From assembly GCA_002439805.1 (NCBI GenBank), contig DJPQ01000077.1, positions 1 to 33,206 on the forward strand: DNA of 33,206 nucleotides. The letters run 5' to 3'. The DNA comes from Bacteroidales bacterium UBA6408 (GTDB taxonomy: Bacteria > Bacteroidota > Bacteroidia > Bacteroidales > UBA932). The notes under the pieces were generated by a model, which was not told the DNA's origin, made no database searches, and was given only the letters and a program-made list of their open reading frames with translations. Below are positions 16,464 to 25,258 of the stretch, in pieces. Each line of letters opens with the position of its first letter. The first letter of the stretch is position 1. The position numbers were made by a program, and so were the translations under genes.

Positions 16464-16501
16464 AAAAATCCCGCTCTGATTCAATTCAAAGCGGGATTTT
16501 T
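16464..16501. terminator. Bidirectional intrinsic terminator
   Basis: A perfect 12-bp inverted repeat, AAAAATCCCGCT (16464-16475) with AGCGGGATTTTT (16490-16501), and a 14-nt loop. The A run on the left and T run on the right let it stop both the glycosyltransferase transcript (+) and the nqr operon transcript (-). Confidence 0.9.
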
Positions 16502-16521
16502 AGTTGTATCAGTTGCTGGGA

Positions 16522-16646
16522 GGAAAAATTGCGGAAGCGGTGCGGATGCAAGGCGGGGGTGAAGGTGAAACCGCAGCAACCTGATGGTTGTGAGGATTTC
16601 ATCAAGCCCCGCAACGCAGCAGACGTGCTGCTTCTGCAATTTTTCC
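16522..16646 (+). ncRNA. Structured element, copy 2 (candidate novel RNA or folded repeat)
   Basis: Same architecture as copy 1. P1 is 16522-16532/16636-16646 (11 bp), extended without a break by 16533-16538/16630-16635. P2 is 16543-16549/16619-16625, with a tandem G-A mismatch. P3 is 16553-16558/16607-16612 (GCGGGG/CCCCGC). P4 is 16564-16570/16597-16603 (one G-U). P5 is CAACC/GGTTG at 16577-16581/16586-16590, loop TGAT. TGCAAGGC, the P4-P5 internal loop CCGCAG/TGAGGA and the AACGCAGCA segment are conserved. Its 3' end is immediately adjacent to the nqrF stop codon (16649-16647). Confidence 0.65.
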
Positions 16647-17933
16647 CTATGCGCCGAAGTTGTCGTACAGGATATTCTCCGGCGGTACTCCAAGCGAGTC
16701 AAGCAGCTTGTTCACGCAGCTGACCATCATAGGCGGGCCGCACATGAAGTACTTGATGTCCTCCGGAGCCTCGTGATTCTTGAGGTAGGTCTCGTACATC
16801 ACATTGTGGACGAATCCTGCCACATACTTCACGCCCGCTGCATCAGCCGCCGGATCCGGACGGTCGAGGGCAAGGTGGAAGTGGAAGTTCGGGAATTCTT
16901 TCTCAATCTGCGCGAAGTCATCGAGATAGAATGCCTCGACGAGGGCACGCGCACCATAGAAGAAATGAACCTCCCTCCTTGTCTTGCGGGTCTTGAAGAG
17001 CTCCATGATATGGCTGCGGAGAGGAGCCATTCCGGCGCCGCCGCCGACAAAGATGTATTCCTGTGAGTCCGGGTCGTTCTCAGGAAGAAGGAACTCTCCG
17101 TAAGGACCGCTGATGATGACCTTGTCGCCGGGTTTGCGCGTGAACACATAGGATGAGCCGATGCCCGGATTCACCGGAAGAAGCTTCGGCCCGAGTTCGC
17201 GCGGAACGCTCCTGTCGAAAGGAGGCGTCGCGATACGCACGTTGAGCTTTATTATGCCCTTCTCGCCCGGATAAGAGGCCATTGAGTATGCGCGGACAGT
17301 CGGCGTGGGGTTGGAAGCATGGAGGTTGAAGAATCCGTATTTCTCCCAGTCTGCCTTGTACTCGTCCGAAACGGCGATGTCCTTGAAATCCAGCTCGTAT
17401 GCCGGAATGTCAATCTGGATATACTCGCCGCTCTTGAACTCAAGATGCTCGCCTTCCGGGAGCTTCACAGTAAATTCCTTGATGAAGGTTGCGACATTGT
17501 CGTTGCTGATTACCTCGCACTCGAGCTTCTTGACTGAAAGGGCCGAGTCGGGGATGACAATCTTCATGTCTTCCTTGATCTTAACCTGGCAGCCGAGCCT
17601 CCAGTGGTCGTTAATCTGCTTACGGTTGAAGAAGCCCACCTCGGTAGGGAGGATTGTTCCGCCGCCCTCAAGCACACGGCACTTGCACTGACCGCAGTTG
17701 CCCTTTCCGCCGCAGGCTGACGGGAGGAAAATCTTCTCGCCGGCGAGTGTGTGGAGCAGGTCGCTGCCCGGAGTTACATTGACTTCCTTCTTTCCGTCGT
17801 TGATGCTTATCTTGACGGTTCCCTTAGGAGTCAGCCATGTCTTGATGATGAGGAGGAGAGCCACGAGGATGAGCGTCACGACGGTGAACACCGCCATTGC
17901 TCCGAGAATTGTATTTATCATTTCATTTCCCAT
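16647..17933 (-). CDS. nqrF: Na+-translocating NADH:quinone reductase subunit F
   Basis: 428 aa. NADH-oxidising entry subunit of Na+-NQR, anchored in the cytoplasmic membrane. An N-terminal membrane helix (about 8-32) precedes a [2Fe-2S] ferredoxin domain with cysteines C74, C80, C83 and C115. It is followed by the FAD domain (RAYSMAS, a flavin-binding R-x-Y-S motif) and an NADH domain with GGGAGMAPLRSHI and a C-terminal FMCGPPMM. The end Y-D-N-F-G-A is typical. It is the last gene of nqrABCDEF, 15 nt after nqrE. Structured element copy 2 and a terminator follow. Confidence 0.98.
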   Translation of the reverse strand: MGNEMINTILGAMAVFTVVTLILVALLLIIKTWLTPKGTVKISINDGKKEVNVTPGSDLLHTLAGEKIFLPSACGGKGNCGQCKCRVLEGGGTILPTEVGFFNRKQINDHWRLGCQVKIKEDMKIVIPDSALSVKKLECEVISNDNVATFIKEFTVKLPEGEHLEFKSGEYIQIDIPAYELDFKDIAVSDEYKADWEKYGFFNLHASNPTPTVRAYSMASYPGEKGIIKLNVRIATPPFDRSVPRELGPKLLPVNPGIGSSYVFTRKPGDKVIISGPYGEFLLPENDPDSQEYIFVGGGAGMAPLRSHIMELFKTRKTRREVHFFYGARALVEAFYLDDFAQIEKEFPNFHFHLALDRPDPAADAAGVKYVAGFVHNVMYETYLKNHEAPEDIKYFMCGPPMMVSCVNKLLDSLGVPPENILYDNFGA

Positions 17934-17948
17934 ATACCTTTCCTCCGA

Positions 17949-18545
17949 TTAAAGTTGAATTCCCATAAATGTCATGAACGCCATACCCATCAGACCCACT
18001 GTGATGAATGTGATTCCGAGCCCTTTCAGAGGTGCAGGGACATTTGAGTATGCCATCTTCTCGCGGATGGCCGCAAGGGTGACGATTGCGAGGAACCAGC
18101 CGAAGCCGGAACCGAGCGCGTAGGTCGTCGCCTCTCCGAGGTTCGCGAAATCCTTCTCCTGCATGAAGAGGGAGCCTCCGAGAATCGCGCAGTTCACCGC
18201 GATGAGCGGGAGGAAGATTCCGAGCTGCGAGTAGAGGGCCGGAGCGAACTTCTCGACCACCATCTCGACTATCTGCACGATTGCCGCAATCACCGCGATG
18301 AACACGATGAAGCTCAGAAAGCTGAGGTCAACGCCCGGAATGAGCGCGTCCGGAGCGAGCACGTACTTGTTGAGAAGGTAGTTTATCGGAAGCGTGATAA
18401 GTTGCACGAAGATAACAGCGGCACCCAGTCCGGAAGCTGTCTTCACGTTCTTTGATACTGCCAGGTATGAACACATGCCGAGGAAGTATGCAAAAATCAT
18501 ATTGTCAACGAAGACTGACTTTACGAATAAGCTTATATATTCCAT
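17949..18545 (-). CDS. nqrE: Na+-NQR subunit E
   Basis: 198 aa, six membrane helices in an inverted-repeat fold, homologous to NqrD. C25 (in FLGMCSYL) and C119 (in AVNCAIL) match the cysteines that, with two from NqrD, hold the intramembrane iron-sulfur centre on the electron path from NqrF to NqrC. Length is as in the family. It lies between nqrD (18 nt upstream) and nqrF. Confidence 0.98.
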   Translation of the reverse strand: MEYISLFVKSVFVDNMIFAYFLGMCSYLAVSKNVKTASGLGAAVIFVQLITLPINYLLNKYVLAPDALIPGVDLSFLSFIVFIAVIAAIVQIVEMVVEKFAPALYSQLGIFLPLIAVNCAILGGSLFMQEKDFANLGEATTYALGSGFGWFLAIVTLAAIREKMAYSNVPAPLKGLGITFITVGLMGMAFMTFMGIQL

Positions 18546-18563
18546 AATTAACTGAGTTTGTCG

Positions 18564-19187
18564 TTATTTCTCCTGAAGATCCTTCTGAATCGAGCGCTGT
18601 ACCCAGACGATGCATCCGAGGAGGATGAGGGCCATAGGAGGCAGGATTACGAGACCGTTGTTCATGTAGCCGGCATTGTAGAATGCCTCCGGGATGACTC
18701 TGAATCCGAAGAGCGTGCCGCTTCCGAGAAGTTCACGGAAGAATGCCACGATGATGAGAATCATTCCGTAGCCGGCTCCGTTGGCGAGACCGTCAAGGAG
18801 TGACGGAATCGGCTTGTTCCCGAGCGCGAAGGCCTCGATGCGGCCCATGACGATACAGTTCGTGATGATGAGTCCGACATATACGGACAGCGTCTTGCTT
18901 ATGCTGTAGGCGTATGCCTTGAGCACCTGATCGACCAGAATCACCATGAGGGACACGACCACAAGCTGAACGATGATTCGGATTCGGTTCGGAATCGACT
19001 TCCTCATCATTGACACCACGAAGCTGGAGAGCCCGGTCACGATTGTCACTGAAAGCGCCATCACGAGCGCACCCTTGAGCTGTACGGTCACTGCAAGCGA
19101 AGAGCAGATACCGAGCACAAGGACAGTGACAGGGTTACCCTTGAATATAGGGTTGAGCAATGTTTCCTTCAAATTAAAATCTTTCAT
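18564..19187 (-). CDS. nqrD: Na+-NQR subunit D
   Basis: 207 aa, six membrane helices. C28 (in LGICSSLAV) and C111 (in IITNCIVMGR) are the partner ligands of the NqrD/E iron centre. The N-terminal NPIFKGNPVTVLVLGICSSL block is diagnostic. It begins 4 nt after the nqrC stop codon, so coupled expression is likely. Confidence 0.98.
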   Translation of the reverse strand: MKDFNLKETLLNPIFKGNPVTVLVLGICSSLAVTVQLKGALVMALSVTIVTGLSSFVVSMMRKSIPNRIRIIVQLVVVSLMVILVDQVLKAYAYSISKTLSVYVGLIITNCIVMGRIEAFALGNKPIPSLLDGLANGAGYGMILIIVAFFRELLGSGTLFGFRVIPEAFYNAGYMNNGLVILPPMALILLGCIVWVQRSIQKDLQEK

Positions 19188-19191
19188 AACC

Positions 19192-20043
19192 TTATTCCTC
19201 CGCTTTTACATCCTCGGCAGCAGCCTCTTCTGCGGCCTCGTCGTTCGTTTCAGTTTCGGCAGCGGCGGCTTTCTTGGCCGCGATGCCGTTGAGATAAGGA
19301 AGATAGTATTTCACCCAAGTGTTGATTGTAGTGCCGACAGCCTTTGAGGTGATTGACGCTCCGGAGATTGCATCCACGCCGTGAATGTCGCCGTGAGCGC
19401 CGCCCTTGACGACGTCGAAATGACCGTCGTCAGTGAGCTTGTGACCTTTGAACTGACCGTAGAACGGCTCTTCGGCAATCTTTGCGCCCAGACCCGGAGT
19501 CTCGCTCTTGTGGTCGAAGATGGCCCCGTCAAAAGTGCGGCCGTCCTCGTCGAACGCGAGGTAGCCCCAGACCGGGCCCCATAGACCCGCACCATAGCAC
19601 GGGATTACCGTAACCGTCTTGCCTGCAATGTCAAAGATATAGACGGGAAGCCTGAGCTCCTTTGCGGCGTCGGCGTTGCCTGCCTCGACCTTCTTGATGA
19701 TATCGTTCTGTTTCTTCAGGTCTGAGGTGGAGGCGACCTGAATTGCCTTGAGGTCATCCTTTCCAAGATTCATGGACTCTCCGACCTTGTTGCCGTCGCA
19801 GTCAATGTAGTAGGCGTCCACAGCCTTGTCCCTGTATGTTGCAAGGATGTCCGTGTCCTCAGTGATTGAGAAATTATCGTCGGCCTGGGCCGCGGCGGTG
19901 AGCACCTTGGTTATGGTCTCAAGCTTCACGTTCTCGTTCTGCTTGTCCTTGAGGCCTTCCGCCGCGAAAGCGAGAATCGCCGCCACCACAACCACGAGAA
20001 CGGTTGAATATATAACTGTATATACGTTGCTGTTAGTATTCAT
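19192..20043 (-). CDS. nqrC: Na+-NQR subunit C
   Basis: 283 aa. Carries one covalent FMN and sits on the periplasmic side, anchored by an N-terminal membrane helix (about 10-28). The flavinylation motif is SGASITS, with T232 the expected FMN-linked residue. The chain then has the usual WVKYYLPYL ending. After that comes an unusual tail of about 25 residues, almost entirely Ala and Glu, which the classical Vibrio protein lacks. An ApbE-type flavin transferase must modify NqrB and NqrC; no apbE gene is in the window. It lies 12 nt after nqrB. Confidence 0.97.
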   Translation of the reverse strand: MNTNSNVYTVIYSTVLVVVVAAILAFAAEGLKDKQNENVKLETITKVLTAAAQADDNFSITEDTDILATYRDKAVDAYYIDCDGNKVGESMNLGKDDLKAIQVASTSDLKKQNDIIKKVEAGNADAAKELRLPVYIFDIAGKTVTVIPCYGAGLWGPVWGYLAFDEDGRTFDGAIFDHKSETPGLGAKIAEEPFYGQFKGHKLTDDGHFDVVKGGAHGDIHGVDAISGASITSKAVGTTINTWVKYYLPYLNGIAAKKAAAAETETNDEAAEEAAAEDVKAEE

Positions 20044-20055
20044 ATTATATAGGTA

Positions 20056-21228
20056 TTAAGCGATTTTTACTTTCTTGTTCTGCCTCTTGATGGAGCATTC
20101 GATCACACAGTAGTCTATGAGCGGCGCGAAAGTGTTCATCAGGAGTATCGCGAGCATCATTCCCTCTGCATATCCCGGATTCCAGAGCCTTACCGTGACC
20201 GCAAGGGCACCGACGAGGAATCCGTAGATCCACTTGCCGCATTCGGTCTGAGCGGAGGTTACAGGGTCGGTCGCCATGAATACGGAGCCGAACAGGAAGC
20301 CGCCCATGACGAGCTGGTAGTAGCCCGGAAGGTCAGTCGCGCCGCAGGCATAGCCGAGGTATCCGATTGCGAGGCCGCCGGCTATTGAAGACACCATAAT
20401 CTTCCAGGAAGCGACTCCCGTGAAGACGAGGATGAGCGCTCCGAGGAGGATTGCTATCACGGACGTCTCGCCGACTGAGCCGGGGATGTTCCCGATGAAC
20501 ATGTTGAGGAGCGTGTAGCCGTGTTCCGCAAGGCCTTCCGCAGATGCGTTCGCAAGCGGAGTCGCCCCGGAGAATCCGTCAACCAGACCGTTGCCCGCGC
20601 ACCATGCGTTGTTGCCCGCTCCGAGGCCGCCCACCCACACGGTGTCGCCTGACATCTTGCTCGGGTATGAGAAGAAGAGGAACGCGCGCGCGAGGAGCGC
20701 AGGATTCCAGATGTTCATTCCTGTGCCTCCGAAGACTTCCTTGCCGAAGATGACCGCGAACGCCACTGCAAGCGCGAGCATCCAGAGCGGAACATCGACA
20801 GGCACGATGAGCGGAATGATCATTCCGGAGACGAGGTAGCCCTCGTTCACCTCATGTCCGCGAAGCTGTGCGGATGTGAATTCAATCCCCAGGCCGACGA
20901 TGTAGGATACCAGATAGAGCGGAAGAATCTTCACGATGCCGTATCCGACCATCGGCCAGAAGCCCCAGTTAAGGCCGTATGCCACAGAGTGCTGGTAGCC
21001 CGTGTTCCAGATTCCGAAGAGGAGCGCCGGAACGAGGGAGAGCACTGCGATTATCATCACTCTCTTGAGGTCGACGCAGTCCCTGATGTGCGAGCCCTTG
21101 CGGGTCACGGTGTTCGGGACGAAGAGGAATGTCTCGAATGCGTCGAACGTCGAATGAAGGAATCCAAGCTTTCCACCTTTCTCAAAGGTAGGCTTGATTT
21201 TGTCAACATATTTTCTTAATGCGTTCAT
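20056..21228 (-). CDS. nqrB: Na+-NQR subunit B
   Basis: 390 aa, multi-spanning membrane subunit that forms the Na+ channel and binds FMN covalently and riboflavin. The flavinylation motif SGATPLA is at 220-226, with T223 the predicted FMN site. GTGMNIWNPALLARAFLFF and the conserved GHEVNEGY segment support the call. Length is slightly below the Vibrio protein. It follows nqrA by 10 nt. Confidence 0.98.
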   Translation of the reverse strand: MNALRKYVDKIKPTFEKGGKLGFLHSTFDAFETFLFVPNTVTRKGSHIRDCVDLKRVMIIAVLSLVPALLFGIWNTGYQHSVAYGLNWGFWPMVGYGIVKILPLYLVSYIVGLGIEFTSAQLRGHEVNEGYLVSGMIIPLIVPVDVPLWMLALAVAFAVIFGKEVFGGTGMNIWNPALLARAFLFFSYPSKMSGDTVWVGGLGAGNNAWCAGNGLVDGFSGATPLANASAEGLAEHGYTLLNMFIGNIPGSVGETSVIAILLGALILVFTGVASWKIMVSSIAGGLAIGYLGYACGATDLPGYYQLVMGGFLFGSVFMATDPVTSAQTECGKWIYGFLVGALAVTVRLWNPGYAEGMMLAILLMNTFAPLIDYCVIECSIKRQNKKVKIA

Positions 21229-21238
21229 AATCTTTCCT

Positions 21239-22594
21239 TTAAGCCATTTCCTTCAACATGAGAGATATTCCGTCCTCGATGATTGACTGAATCTCAATCT
21301 TTGACGGATCGACATATTCGCAGAGCGCGAAATCCTCCGGAAGAACTTCATAGATTCCGAACTTCTCCATCTTTTCGATGTCCTGTGCAAGGCAGGCCTT
21401 CACGAGATAGACAGGGAAGAGGTGCATCGGGAGAACCTTTCCATACACGTCGGAAACCACGAACGCGCGGACTCCTCCGTGGAGGTTGGTGTCCAGATCG
21501 TACTTCTTCTTAGGCGTTAGCCATGAGAAGTAGGTGTGCGACGTGCTGAACTGGCTGGTCCTGAACGGTTTCGCCCATCCGAACATCTCGTACTCGTTGC
21601 CTTCCTTGAGGATGGTCACCTGATTGTCGAAGAATCCGAGGAATCCGTCGATGCCGACAGAAGTGCCGGAAAGCGCGTCGCCGCTGATGAAACGGAGGTT
21701 CTCCGGCTCCTGATAGAACCATGCGAACTCCTTCATCGACATTCCCGGTACGCAGCTCACATATGCCGGCTCAACGGCACGCGGGCCGGTGATCGCGATT
21801 TTCCTCCTCACGTCATATTTTCCCGTGCGGAAGAGCTTTCCGATAGCGGCGAGCAGCACCATTGAGACGGTCCAGACCGTCTCGCCCTTGCGAATCGGGC
21901 TGATGTGGTGAATCTGCACTCCGACGTTGCCAGCAGGATGCTTGCCGGTGAATGTGTGCGGGATGATGTTCTCAAGCCTGTGGAACGGTGTCCCGGCATA
22001 GTTCGCGCTGTCGAATGACATATGGACGCCGCCGTCGGTCAGCTTGTTGAGGGCATTCACTCCCGCCTGGATGTCGGCGAACTCGTCCCTGAGGACATAC
22101 TCCATGTCCGCCGCGAGCGGAGCCGTGTTGAACGCTGAAACGAAGATGGCCTTAGGCTTGACCTCAGGATTGGCGATGATGCCGTATGGCCTTTGGATGA
22201 TCGCCGGCCAGAGGCCGCCTTCGAGAAGGGCGGATTTGACAGCCTCGCCGTCGAGATCCGCGACACTTTTCGCACCAAAGTCAACATACTCCTGCGTCTG
22301 ATCCGCCTTGATGCGGATTTCAAGCAACTTTCTCTTTTCGCCTCGGACGATTTCCACGACCTCACCGCTGACCGGCGATGCGAAGAGAATGTCCTGCGCC
22401 ATCTTGTCCGCCATCACAGGCGTGCCTGCAAGCACCTTATCGCCTTCCCTTACAAGAAGCTTCGGGACAAGCCCCCGGAAGTCGGTAGGCTTGACCGCGA
22501 TAATGTCCGGGGCAATCACCTTTCTGGTGTTGAGGGCCGCCGCTCCTTCGAGAGGAATGTTCAGACCCTTTTTCAAATAGATGTTGTTTGACAT
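21239..22594 (-). CDS. nqrA: Na+-NQR subunit A
   Basis: 451 aa, cytoplasmic peripheral subunit, first gene of the operon. The start is taken at the ATG giving M-S-N-N-I-Y-L-K-K-G-L-N-I-P-L; the family consensus begins with the K-G-L-[DN]-[IL]-P block, so an open 12-codon extension upstream is not used. Further blocks are GDKVLAGTPV, SPVSGEVVEI, GLWPAIIQRPYG and HISPIRKGETVWTV. It is transcribed divergently from the helicase gene, across 105 bp. Confidence 0.98.
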   Translation of the reverse strand: MSNNIYLKKGLNIPLEGAAALNTRKVIAPDIIAVKPTDFRGLVPKLLVREGDKVLAGTPVMADKMAQDILFASPVSGEVVEIVRGEKRKLLEIRIKADQTQEYVDFGAKSVADLDGEAVKSALLEGGLWPAIIQRPYGIIANPEVKPKAIFVSAFNTAPLAADMEYVLRDEFADIQAGVNALNKLTDGGVHMSFDSANYAGTPFHRLENIIPHTFTGKHPAGNVGVQIHHISPIRKGETVWTVSMVLLAAIGKLFRTGKYDVRRKIAITGPRAVEPAYVSCVPGMSMKEFAWFYQEPENLRFISGDALSGTSVGIDGFLGFFDNQVTILKEGNEYEMFGWAKPFRTSQFSTSHTYFSWLTPKKKYDLDTNLHGGVRAFVVSDVYGKVLPMHLFPVYLVKACLAQDIEKMEKFGIYEVLPEDFALCEYVDPSKIEIQSIIEDGISLMLKEMA

Positions 22595-22640
22595 TATAAA
22601 ACGTTTTTGAGTATAATTTTTTATTTTCAAAAAACCGCCG

Positions 22641-22669
22641 CGAAGATACGCATTTTTTTGCTAAATTCG
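22641..22669. promoter_or_regulatory. Back-to-back -7 elements for nqrA (-) and uvrD (+)
   Basis: TATCTTCG on the minus strand (22648-22641) and TAAATTCG on the plus strand (22662-22669) both fit TAnnTTyG. They lie only 13 bp apart, pointing away from each other. A CAAA at 22675-22678 gives a minus-strand TTTG 26 nt from the nqrA -7, rather far; no TTTG was found for uvrD. Confidence 0.45.
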
Positions 22670-22699
22670 CACTCCAAAAACAAATAAAGAATCAAGTAA

Positions 22700-25258
22700 A
22701 TGGAAAACAGTCTGAGTTCGGCCTTGGAGGGGTTGAATCCTGTTCAGAAACAGGCAGTTGAGTGTGTTGAAGGGCCGGTGCTGATAGTGGCGGGCGCGGG
22801 TTCGGGGAAGACGAGGGTTCTGACCTGCCGCATCGCCGATATCCTCAGTCTCGGATGTGAGCCGCAGAAGATTCTTGCCCTGACCTTTACCAACAAGGCG
22901 GCGAAGGAGATGAAGGAGAGAATCGCGCTCATGGTCGGTGCCCGCAAGGCCCGTCGTCTCTACATGGGAACGTTCCATTCGATTTTCATCCGCCTGCTCC
23001 GCGATTATGCCGCCGAGATAGGCTACAGGCCTGATTTCACGATATATGACACAGACGATTCCATCCGCCTCATAAAGACTTGTCTCAAGGAAATGCAGCT
23101 CGATGAAAAGGTCTATAAGCCGAAGGACGTGCAGTCGCGGATTTCATACGCGAAGAACAATCTCGTGACCGACGCGAAATATCGTGAGAGTCCGAATGCC
23201 ATTGAGCAGGACCGTCGTCGCAAGATGCCGAGAATCAATGAGATATATACTCTCTATTCGCAGAAGTGCCGCCAGTCCGGAGTCATGGATTTCGACGATG
23301 TTCTCCTGAACATGAACATACTCCTGCGCGACTCGCCGAAATCGTATGAAGAAATCGCGGATATGTTCCGGTATATCCTCGTCGATGAGTATCAGGACAC
23401 GAATATGGCGCAGTACATCATACTCCGGAAACTTTCGGCGTTTCATAAGAACATATGTGTCGTAGGCGACGATTCCCAGTCGATTTACGGATTCCGGGGG
23501 GCGAGGGTCGAGAACATCCTCAACTTCCAGAAGGATTATCCGGGGTGCAGAATTTTCCGACTCGAACAGAACTATCGCTCCACGCAGACAATCGTGAATG
23601 CCGCCAACTCCTTGATAGCCAAGAACTCCGCGAGGATTCCGAAGGTCTGTTATTCGAAGGGCGACGAGGGGGAGAAGATTCATCTCATCAAGGCATATAC
23701 GGAGACGGAGGAGGCGATGCTTATCGTGTCTTCGATTATGGCGACGCTTCGCAGTGAATCCGCTCAGTATCAGGATTTCGCGATATTGTACAGGACGAAC
23801 GCGCAGTCCCGTGCCCTGGAGGAGGCGCTTCGCAAGAGAAACGTTCCCTATAAGATATATTCGGGAAATTCATTCTATGACAGGGCCGAGGTGAAGGATG
23901 CGATGGCGTATCTCAAGCTGACGGTGAACATCAACGACGACGAGAGTTTCAGGCGAATCGTGAACAAGCCGGCGAGAGGAATCGGGGACACTTCGATTAC
24001 GGCTCTTGCTGCAGCCGCGCACAATCATGGGACGACGCTTTTCAAGGCTGTATATGAGTCTGACCTTGACACTTACGGACTCAAGGCGGCCGCAGTCACG
24101 AGGCTTCGCGCGTTCTGTGACCAGATTGCGAAGAATTCGGTGAGGGCGGCCACGGAAGATGCATGGACGGTGGCGGACGCCGTGCTGAAGGACAGCGGTC
24201 TGTGGGCTTTCTTCAAGTCCGATGTGTCCGTCGAGGGGCAGTCGCGGTTCGCGAACATCGAGGAGCTGCTCAACGGCATCAAGCTATTTATCGAGGAGAG
24301 GAATGCCGAGTATGCGGAGGATATGATTGCCGAGGAGAAAATCATGTCGCAGGATGACCTGAAAGAGAGTGATTATCCTATGGTTACGCTCAGTTCATAC
24401 TTGGAAAACATAACTCTGATAAGTGCCGCCGACGTGAGCGACGAGGAGACGGCCAACCGTGTCGGGCTTATGACCGTCCACACTTCAAAGGGTCTGGAGT
24501 TTCCTTATGTCTATATCGCCGGGATGGAGGAGAACCTCTTTCCTTCGGGTGGCCTTCTGGCTTCTGAGAGCGACGTGGAGGAGGAAAGGCGTCTGTTCTA
24601 TGTTGCCGTCACCCGTGCCAAGAAGGAGGTGTCGCTCTCTTTCGCGACGACGAGGATGCGCAACGGAAAGTCCGAGTCGAATGCGCCGAGCCGCTTCATA
24701 ACGGAGATTGACAGGCAGTTCATAGCGAATCCGATTGAGCCGGATGACGATTCCGATGACGACTTGGCTCCGACCCGCGGCTGGGGCGGCGGAAAGTCCT
24801 TCTGGGGGCGTTCCGGCGGTTCATCCGGACGACCTGGCGGCTACGGCGGAGAAACTTCCGATGGAAGGAGGCCTCGTGGCGGTTATGCTTCCGGAGGCTC
24901 GGCAAATGAGTATGGCCGTTCGGGCAAGGTATATACTGAGTCCCGCAGGCCGGCAGCCGGCAGCGGGTTTCCCTCTGCGGCGCGTTCCGCTTCTGTGACG
25001 CCGCCGCGCTCGGCGGTTTCTCCTACCCCGTTCCACAAGCCGGTGCCTCCGAGAGTGCCGGACGCTGGTTTCGTGCCGACTCCGATTGCCGAGCTCCGCG
25101 CCGGGCAGCGTGTTGAGCACAGCCGTTTCGGCCTCGGTACGATAAAAAGTCTGGAGGGAAAGGCTCCGGACCTCAAGGCGACAATCAGTTTCGACGACTT
25201 CGGAGAGAAGATTCTGCTGCTTCGCTATGCGAAGATCCGCAAGGTGGATCAGACGTAG
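22700..25258 (+). CDS. UvrD/PcrA-family DNA helicase
   Basis: 852 aa. Superfamily 1A 3'-5' helicase of DNA repair and replication-conflict resolution. Motifs: LNPVQKQAV (Q motif), Walker A AGAGSGKT, motif Ia TFTNKAAKEM, DEYQDTN (motif II), GDDSQSIYGFRGA (III), EQNYRSTQTI (IV), VGLMTVHTSKGLEFPYVYIAG (V, split here as VGLMTVH and TSKGLEF), and VAVTRAKK (VI). After the helicase core there is a flexible Gly/Arg/Ser-rich segment at about 678-790 with R-G-G-Y- and G-G-Y-G-G-like motifs. A C-terminal Tudor-like domain (GQRVEHSRFGLGTI and later KILLLRYAKIRKV), known in PcrA to bind RNA polymerase, ends the chain. Whether to call it pcrA or uvrD cannot be decided by reading. Confidence 0.96.
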   Translation: MENSLSSALEGLNPVQKQAVECVEGPVLIVAGAGSGKTRVLTCRIADILSLGCEPQKILALTFTNKAAKEMKERIALMVGARKARRLYMGTFHSIFIRLLRDYAAEIGYRPDFTIYDTDDSIRLIKTCLKEMQLDEKVYKPKDVQSRISYAKNNLVTDAKYRESPNAIEQDRRRKMPRINEIYTLYSQKCRQSGVMDFDDVLLNMNILLRDSPKSYEEIADMFRYILVDEYQDTNMAQYIILRKLSAFHKNICVVGDDSQSIYGFRGARVENILNFQKDYPGCRIFRLEQNYRSTQTIVNAANSLIAKNSARIPKVCYSKGDEGEKIHLIKAYTETEEAMLIVSSIMATLRSESAQYQDFAILYRTNAQSRALEEALRKRNVPYKIYSGNSFYDRAEVKDAMAYLKLTVNINDDESFRRIVNKPARGIGDTSITALAAAAHNHGTTLFKAVYESDLDTYGLKAAAVTRLRAFCDQIAKNSVRAATEDAWTVADAVLKDSGLWAFFKSDVSVEGQSRFANIEELLNGIKLFIEERNAEYAEDMIAEEKIMSQDDLKESDYPMVTLSSYLENITLISAADVSDEETANRVGLMTVHTSKGLEFPYVYIAGMEENLFPSGGLLASESDVEEERRLFYVAVTRAKKEVSLSFATTRMRNGKSESNAPSRFITEIDRQFIANPIEPDDDSDDDLAPTRGWGGGKSFWGRSGGSSGRPGGYGGETSDGRRPRGGYASGGSANEYGRSGKVYTESRRPAAGSGFPSAARSASVTPPRSAVSPTPFHKPVPPRVPDAGFVPTPIAELRAGQRVEHSRFGLGTIKSLEGKAPDLKATISFDDFGEKILLLRYAKIRKVDQT

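Noticed and set aside
16522..16646. Structured element as an integron attC site
   Set aside because: The conserved part is the central hairpin. The terminal R''/R' boxes (RYYYAAC and GTTRRRY) expected at the ends of attC are absent, and no integrase gene is present.
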